Origin: an uncultured Prevotella sp. | Lineage (GTDB): Bacteria > Bacteroidota > Bacteroidia > Bacteroidales > Bacteroidaceae | NCBI GenBank assembly: GCA_946188165.1 | Contig: CAMHTW010000009.1 | Location: forward strand, 1 to 64,000 | Direction of reading: 5' to 3' | DNA: 64,000 nucleotides | Part shown: piece after piece, positions 59,759-64,000 of the stretch | Position numbering within the stretch: the stretch's first letter is position 1 | How the letters are laid out: each line of letters starts with the position of its first letter | Translations under genes and position numbers: made by a program | The notes under the pieces: generated by a model | What the model was told of the DNA's origin: nothing | Seen by the model: the letters and a program-made list of their open reading frames with translations, nothing else | Database searches by the model: none

Positions 59759-60058
59759 TTATTGAGCACTTTTCCCTGTACCATTACATTTAGCACAGGA
59801 GTAAAGGCCATCAGGTGTTTTACCCATACCCCTACAGTCTGGACACTTGCCTTCCTTCAACAGTCGCTCTCGCTCCTTAACATCCTTTTTATCGCTGACC
59901 ATTGTCCCTGGCCTGGCTTTATTCAAACCTTTATTCATATCGTACTCAGCCATTGGAACTAGCAGTTCTTCTGTGATCGTTCGACAAGAAGATAGCAAAC
60001 AAACAACACCAACGACAATAAGTGTAAGCAATATAGATGTGACTCTAAATATCTTCAT
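59759..60058 (-). CDS. Lipoprotein with DnaJ-type CxxCxGxG motifs
   Basis: This encodes 99 residues, starting at 60058 with the lipoprotein signal RVTSILLTLIVVGVVCLLSS followed by Cys. The C-terminus holds CPDCRGMGKT and CAKCNGTGK, the zinc-binding repeat of DnaJ, enough for one zinc site. The middle is charged (KKDVKERERLLKEGK). Similar small lipoproteins are usually of unknown function; binding to unfolded envelope proteins is a possibility. TACCTTTG on the minus strand just upstream of 60058 is a likely promoter element. Confidence 0.78.
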   Translation of the reverse strand: MKIFRVTSILLTLIVVGVVCLLSSCRTITEELLVPMAEYDMNKGLNKARPGTMVSDKKDVKERERLLKEGKCPDCRGMGKTPDGLYSCAKCNGTGKSAQ

Positions 60059-60237
60059 CGTACTATTATTTGCTTGCAAAGGTACGAATAAGCGAGTACA
60101 ATACAAAAGGAAAACTTGTTTTTCTTTATATTGTCGAGCGCAAGTACTTTCGGCAAAGCTAAAGTTCGAAAAAAAGTTCACATTGCATCAGATTTGATGT
60201 CTTTTCGTGCTTCTGAATGTTACCGTACTTTTGCAGT

Positions 60238-60570
60238 ATGGAAGTATTCAATATCTCTTTACCCACCAGCTGGGATGAATTGAGCAACAAGCAACTGCTC
60301 ATGGTCTATGGACTATTCGCACGTGACTTGTCTGCAGCAGAGGTAAAAACACTCTGCCTCATGAAGTGGAACGGACTGAAGGTGCTTGCTTCATTGCCTG
60401 ACAAACGTTTCCTCATCAAGAGAGAAAAAGAGCCGGAAGTGGCTCTAAGTACGAGGCAGATTCAGCAAGCCACCTCAGTCCTTGATTTCCTGGCTGATAA
60501 CATCGGACAGTCATTCGTCGGCGTTGTAGCCAAGGCGCTCGATGACAACTACCGTCGATACAACCACTGA
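60238..60570 (+). CDS. Small cytoplasmic protein, unknown, probably leaderless
   Basis: This encodes 110 residues, starting MEVFNISLPTSWDELSNKQ. The ATG lies only a few bases after TACTTTTG, a -7 element, so an earlier start at 60217 would lie inside the promoter. The protein is mostly helical (LLMVYGLFARDLSAAEVKTL, IQQATSVLDFLADNIG) with no known domain; such ORFs occur near phage- or plasmid-derived genes in Prevotella, but nothing here shows that directly. Confidence 0.65.
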   Translation: MEVFNISLPTSWDELSNKQLLMVYGLFARDLSAAEVKTLCLMKWNGLKVLASLPDKRFLIKREKEPEVALSTRQIQQATSVLDFLADNIGQSFVGVVAKALDDNYRRYNH

Positions 60571-60625
60571 AAATGTTCAAATCTTCAATATGTGGGGTTG
60601 TTGATAGTATCATAATCGTTTATTT

Positions 60626-61180
60626 TTAAAACTTATCTATCTTTTTAATCATCTTTGCAGGAACACCACCAACTATGGTATTAGGTTCAACATCTTTTGT
60701 CACCACAGCACCTGCGGCAACGACGGCATTCTTGCCAATGGTTACGCCAGGGCAGATGATGGCACCGATGCATATCCACGCATTCTCTTTTATCGTCACC
60801 TTTCCGAAGTGGAATAGGTTATGCCTGTCGTGCAGGTCGTGATCGACCGTCGTAATCTTAACCTCCGGACCAATCAGCACGTTGTCCTCTATCACCACCT
60901 GCCCAGGTGAAAGTATGGTAGCACCTTTGTTGATGGTCACATTCTTCCCGATGGTCATCCTGCAACCGCAGTCACAGTAGAACGGAGAGACAATAGCCAC
61001 ACTGTCGTCTATCTCACACTGGAACAGTTCTTCCAACAAAGCCTTGTAGTCAGGATCTGTAGGTTTCTTCGACGAGATTTTCAGGCATAGTTCATGACTC
61101 CTTATCATCTCTGCCTCTACGTTGCGCATGCGAGGGTCGTTTTTGTTGCCCAACCCTGTGGCATCTATCATGTCAAACAT
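60626..61180 (-). CDS. Hexapeptide-repeat acetyltransferase, maltose O-acetyltransferase-like
   Basis: This encodes 184 residues. Left-handed beta-helix repeats run from about 75 on (IGKNVTINKGATIL, IEDNVLIGPEVKI, TIKENAWICIGAIICPG, IGKNAVVAAGAVVTKD) and end in PNTIVGGVPAKMIKKI. VDHDLHDRHN contains the catalytic His typical of the LacA/Maa/NodL group. It transfers acetyl from acetyl-CoA to a sugar hydroxyl; the acceptor is unknown. The N-terminal MFDMIDATGLGNKNDPRM differs from Maa. Confidence 0.9.
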   Translation of the reverse strand: MFDMIDATGLGNKNDPRMRNVEAEMIRSHELCLKISSKKPTDPDYKALLEELFQCEIDDSVAIVSPFYCDCGCRMTIGKNVTINKGATILSPGQVVIEDNVLIGPEVKITTVDHDLHDRHNLFHFGKVTIKENAWICIGAIICPGVTIGKNAVVAAGAVVTKDVEPNTIVGGVPAKMIKKIDKF

Positions 61181-61319
61181 GTTTTATCTTTTGAATTCCT
61201 TAAACTTTCCTTTCGCCCAAAGCTTCCAATACTTCCAGCCACCAGTTGACCATGTCTAGTAGTATTGCTATTTTGACCGCAAAGATAGTGAAAAACGGCG
61301 AATTATCATCCTTTGTTTA

Positions 61320-61347
61320 AATAAAAAATGGTAGGATTTCTCCTACC
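61320..61347 (-). terminator. Terminator of the tRNA-Lys gene
   Basis: GGTAGGA (61330-61336) and TCCTACC (61341-61347) form the stem; on the minus strand it is followed by ATTTTTTAT. Confidence 0.88.
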
Positions 61348-61365
61348 ACTTAAGTTTTAGCTTTG

Positions 61366-61438
61366 TACACCCGCAGGGGTTCGAACCCTGGACACCCTGA
61401 TTAAGAGTCAGGTGCTCTACCAACTGAGCTACGGGTGC
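61366..61438 (-). tRNA. tRNA-Lys (anticodon CTT)
   Basis: On the minus strand GCACCCG and CGGGTGT pair as the acceptor stem (one G-U), GCTCAGTTGGTAGAGC forms the D arm, CTGACTCTTAATCAG is the anticodon arm with CTT, and GGGTTCGAACCCC closes the T arm. It is 73 bases with discriminator A; CCA is not encoded. An intrinsic terminator follows. Confidence 0.96.
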
Positions 61439-61700
61439 AACTTTTGACTAATCGTCGATTCAATATTTTTGTGGCTTCATTCAGCGCTCTTGCTGAATTG
61501 CGGGTGCAAAGGTACGGACTATTTTTGAAACTGCCAAACTTTTTTGAGACTTTTTTCGAAAAATGACGAAAAAAACTATGAAAGCATGGGTTTAGAGCAA
61601 CATTTGCGTGATAAATACAACTATTTTTGGGCTTTATGGGTCAGAAAACGAAATAAAATACTTACCTTTGTAGCCCAATTATAATTATTAGTTTGTTCAC

Positions 61701-63041
61701 ATGTCCGACACGTCACTAAAACGCCAATTGAAGGTGCTTACCATCCCAGTGTTTATTGAGATGGCTCTCGTCATGATGTTGGGTGCCGTGGATACGGTGA
61801 TGCTGAGCCGTTATAGTGACAATAGTGTGGCAGCTGTAGGTTTAGACAATCAGCTGATATCGTTGGTATTCTTGGTGTATCAGTTCTTTTCGATGGGTGC
61901 GGCTATCCTTTGTGCGCAGTATATTGGGGCTGGATTGCGGAAACGACTGGTGCAAGTGGTGGGCATGGCATTGACGGTAAACCTGATGTTGGGCTTGACG
62001 GTTAGTGCGTTGCTGTTCTTTTATGCTGAAGGGTTGTTGCAGCTGATGGGGCTAAGACCTGAACTGATGGGCGACGGACTGGTGTATCTGCGACTGACGG
62101 GTGCGCTATCGTTTTTCCAGGCTCTGTCGCTGACATTCTCGGCATCGCTACGTAGTGCTGATAAGGTGGTGTATCCTATGGTGGTAACGGGTATTGTGAA
62201 CGTGCTGAACATCGTAGGCAACTACGCTTTGATATTTGGACACTGGGGGTGTCCGCAACTGGGCGTAGAGGGTGCTGCCATAGCTACAGCTGCCAGTCGT
62301 GCCATTGCCATGGTGTTGTTGGCGATTATCCATTCCAAGAAACACATTCCAAGTTTTCCGCTACACTATTTCCGTCCGATGCCGTGGGGTGAGTTGCGTA
62401 ACTTATTTTATATAGGTATACCTGCGATGAGTGAAAACATATCGTACAGTCTGTCGCAGGTGGTCATTACGTTCTTCATTAACCAGATTAGCAACGAGGC
62501 ACTGGCTGCGAGGACGTATTGCTACAACATGATTATGTTCGTGTACTTATTCTGTTTGAGCATTACGCAGGGTGGGGACATACTGGTTGGACATTTGGTT
62601 GGACAGCAACGGCATCAGGCCGCATACATTCTGGGGAACTACTTCTTCAGATGGTCGATGATTATTACGTTGACGGGGTCTGTCGTTTTGGCTTTGTGCG
62701 GGCGCAGTATCCTGAATACGTTTACTGACAATCCGGAGATTATAGCGATGGGTGTGTGGGTACTTGTGGTTGATATTTTCTTGGAGGTAGGTCGTACGGC
62801 TAACATCTTTGCTGGCAGTACGTTGAGAGCCACGGGCGATACGGTTTATCCGTTTGTGGTAGGTGTCATTTTCCAGTGGAGTATTGCTGTGGGGCTGAGT
62901 TACGTTTTTGGTATTCCGTTGGGTTTTGGCCTTGTTGGCATGTGGGTAGGTTTTGCTCTGGATGAGAACATACGTGGTATAATACTCGTGCGCCGCTGGC
63001 GATCAGGCAAGTGGCGCACGAAAGGGTTCGTAAAGGGATAA
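61701..63041 (+). CDS. MATE-family multidrug/cation exporter
   Basis: This encodes 446 residues with twelve transmembrane helices in two halves. First-half signatures: PVFIEMALVMMLGAVDTVML and FFSMGAAILCAQYIGAGL; second-half: GIPAMSENISYSLSQVVITF and IFAGSTLRATGDTVYPFVVG. MATE proteins export drugs or metabolites using Na+ or H+ gradients. The start at 61701 follows TACCTTTG (about 61663) by about 30 bp. The region 61439-61700 holds this promoter and nothing else of note. Confidence 0.93.
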   Translation: MSDTSLKRQLKVLTIPVFIEMALVMMLGAVDTVMLSRYSDNSVAAVGLDNQLISLVFLVYQFFSMGAAILCAQYIGAGLRKRLVQVVGMALTVNLMLGLTVSALLFFYAEGLLQLMGLRPELMGDGLVYLRLTGALSFFQALSLTFSASLRSADKVVYPMVVTGIVNVLNIVGNYALIFGHWGCPQLGVEGAAIATAASRAIAMVLLAIIHSKKHIPSFPLHYFRPMPWGELRNLFYIGIPAMSENISYSLSQVVITFFINQISNEALAARTYCYNMIMFVYLFCLSITQGGDILVGHLVGQQRHQAAYILGNYFFRWSMIITLTGSVVLALCGRSILNTFTDNPEIIAMGVWVLVVDIFLEVGRTANIFAGSTLRATGDTVYPFVVGVIFQWSIAVGLSYVFGIPLGFGLVGMWVGFALDENIRGIILVRRWRSGKWRTKGFVKG

Positions 63042-63072
63042 TCGGAGCGTTATACTCTAATTAGTTTACGTA

Positions 63073-63894
63073 TTACTCATCTGCAATGAAATCTGAGAGG
63101 CTTTCAGCATCCTCGTCGCCAACCTCTTCGATAGCGAAGGTGGTACGATAGTTGTTCTCGTTGATATCATCGTCGTTGGGATCTTCCAATTCTACATCAT
63201 CCTCATCGGGCTTGTTGTAGTCGTCAACAATCTCAACGTCTGCATCTTCATCTTCTTCTTCGCTTTCGCCGTGATCGTCGAACTTCATACGTGGCTTGAT
63301 AGCCTCGGGCTTCACCTTGGCAAAGATGGCTTCGACCCATAGGCCCTTCTCGACCTCAAGTACTTCGTAGCCATCGGCCACCTTCTTGTCGTACATGCCG
63401 CCTTTCTTGTGCAGACGGTCCTTGGGTAGGGTAGTGGTGGAGATGTCGAAACCAGTCTCGATGATGTCCTGAATAGACTGTGACAGGGAATCCCAGCCTC
63501 CGCCAAAGTTGCGATCAAGCACCTCGATGAGCTTGGCAGCAGAGATGTGACGGATATTCTCGTAAGTGAGGTCGGTAACACGCATGATAGGACGTTTCTT
63601 GATGGCCCATACCATATTGGCGTCATCGCCTAACTTGATGGTACCAACCTTGAAACCTAACTTGGTGTATTTGGCATGAGAAGGCTTATCGTCCTCCTTC
63701 AGTTCTTCTATCTGGAATGCACTACGGATAATGCTGGCGTAGTGACGGAGGTTGTCCTTCAACTCTGAGTCCTTTTCGGCTGCTGATAGCATGCGGAAGA
63801 TGTCATTTTCCTGAATATCCCAAACAGAACTCTTGGTAAGAGTCTTCAGACTCAACGCCTTGTTTTCTTTGCTTTCTTTTGTCTCTTTTGTCAT
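63073..63894 (-). CDS. Acidic unknown protein, conserved-looking
   Basis: This encodes 273 residues. A lysine-rich start (MTKETKESKENKALS) precedes a folded region (ENDIFRMLSAAEKDSELKDN, KYTKLGFKVGTIKLGDDANM, IRHISAAKLIEVLDRNFGGG, QSIQDIIETGFD), and the last 70 residues are extremely acidic (EEEDEDADVEIVDDYNKPDE and on). I do not recognise the family. The acidic tail suggests contact with basic partners such as ribosomes, DNA-binding proteins or histone-like proteins. TACATTTG upstream on the minus strand is a -7 element. Confidence 0.75.
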   Translation of the reverse strand: MTKETKESKENKALSLKTLTKSSVWDIQENDIFRMLSAAEKDSELKDNLRHYASIIRSAFQIEELKEDDKPSHAKYTKLGFKVGTIKLGDDANMVWAIKKRPIMRVTDLTYENIRHISAAKLIEVLDRNFGGGWDSLSQSIQDIIETGFDISTTTLPKDRLHKKGGMYDKKVADGYEVLEVEKGLWVEAIFAKVKPEAIKPRMKFDDHGESEEEDEDADVEIVDDYNKPDEDDVELEDPNDDDINENNYRTTFAIEEVGDEDAESLSDFIADE

Positions 63895-63925
63895 ATTCTT
63901 ATGAGTAATTTCTTGTTATCGTGTG

Positions 63926-63972
63926 CAAATGTACGAAAAAAAGTGAAAAGTGAAAAGTGAAAAGTGAAAAAT
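63926..63972. promoter_or_regulatory. Promoter element and GTGAAAA tandem tract
   Basis: On the minus strand TACATTTG (63933-63926) is a -7 element for the acidic protein gene. Immediately beyond it, at 63942-63971, GTGAAAA is repeated four times in tandem; the -33 position falls within this tract. Confidence 0.55.
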
Positions 63973-64000
63973 TTATTGTCAGTGGTGATTTTTTAATATA

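Noticed and set aside
61366..61438. tRNA-Lys as integration site of the accessory block
   Set aside because: I found no integrase gene and no duplicated 3' end of the tRNA in the window.

Overview
The window looks like a piece of a Bacteroidota chromosome, most likely Prevotellaceae (Prevotella/Segatella type). The evidence is the promoter form TTTG-N19/20-TAnnTTTG seen many times, the lack of Shine-Dalgarno sequences, families typical of this group (CCDC81-type HU/SPOR protein, DUF5112/DUF5113-like sensor kinase, C11 clostripain lipoprotein), and intergenic stretches made of short degenerate repeats. No rRNA or CRISPR array was seen. One tRNA-Lys(CTT) is present.

Layout. (1) 1-18.5 kb is an A+T-rich accessory island built of modules: two small secreted proteins including a 25-residue repeat protein; a PaeR7I/XhoI-like type II restriction-modification pair; two tandem copies of a structured small RNA whose second copy runs into the 3' end of a CdiA_C-like nuclease toxin gene; an acidic small ORF; and a four-gene operon at 6124-18228. 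That operon encodes a DUF1848 protein, a 1627-residue NERD/Dna2-like nuclease-helicase-SAM-fold protein, a 1745-residue SAM-fold/Vsr-like nuclease/RecQ-like helicase, and a coiled-coil tail-anchored protein. I do not recognise this combination as a named system; it is the best candidate here for an undescribed defence system. Decayed Nudix hydrolase fragments and a repeated junction sequence separate the modules. (2) 18.5-30 kb is richer in G+C and housekeeping in character: an unusual ftsZ with a translationally coupled partner, kdsB, a MORN protein, a YhcH-family gene, glgB, dapA and a four-gene partner-switching module (SpoIIE phosphatase, RsbW-like kinase, STAS protein, HATPase protein). 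(3) 30-42.7 kb holds a clostripain lipoprotein divergent from a GH25 lysozyme, then a hexuronate module (NhaC-type antiporter, uxaA and a LacI regulator divergent from kdgK and eda) followed by a large hybrid sensor and its response regulator. (4) 42.7-49.5 kb holds truA, an EamA transporter, FHA and HU-SPOR proteins, htpG and dinB.

(5) 49.5-59 kb is a second accessory block: remnants of WYL and Fic genes around a G+C-rich palindrome, then a type I restriction locus (hsdM, two DUF1016/PDDEXK genes, hsdS, hsdR). It ends in an 11-bp tandem array whose sequence matches the array at the left end of the window. (6) 59-64 kb holds small or broken genes (a 33-codon gene, a truncated Y-family polymerase, a lipoprotein with a DnaJ-like cysteine pair), an acetyltransferase, tRNA-Lys, a MATE exporter and an acidic unknown protein.

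As a whole, a conserved core carrying envelope, storage and uronate metabolism is interrupted by two defence-rich blocks. Three promoters in the first block share a -33 region dyad, so parts of it may be co-regulated. Function calls rest on motifs read by eye; no searches were run.
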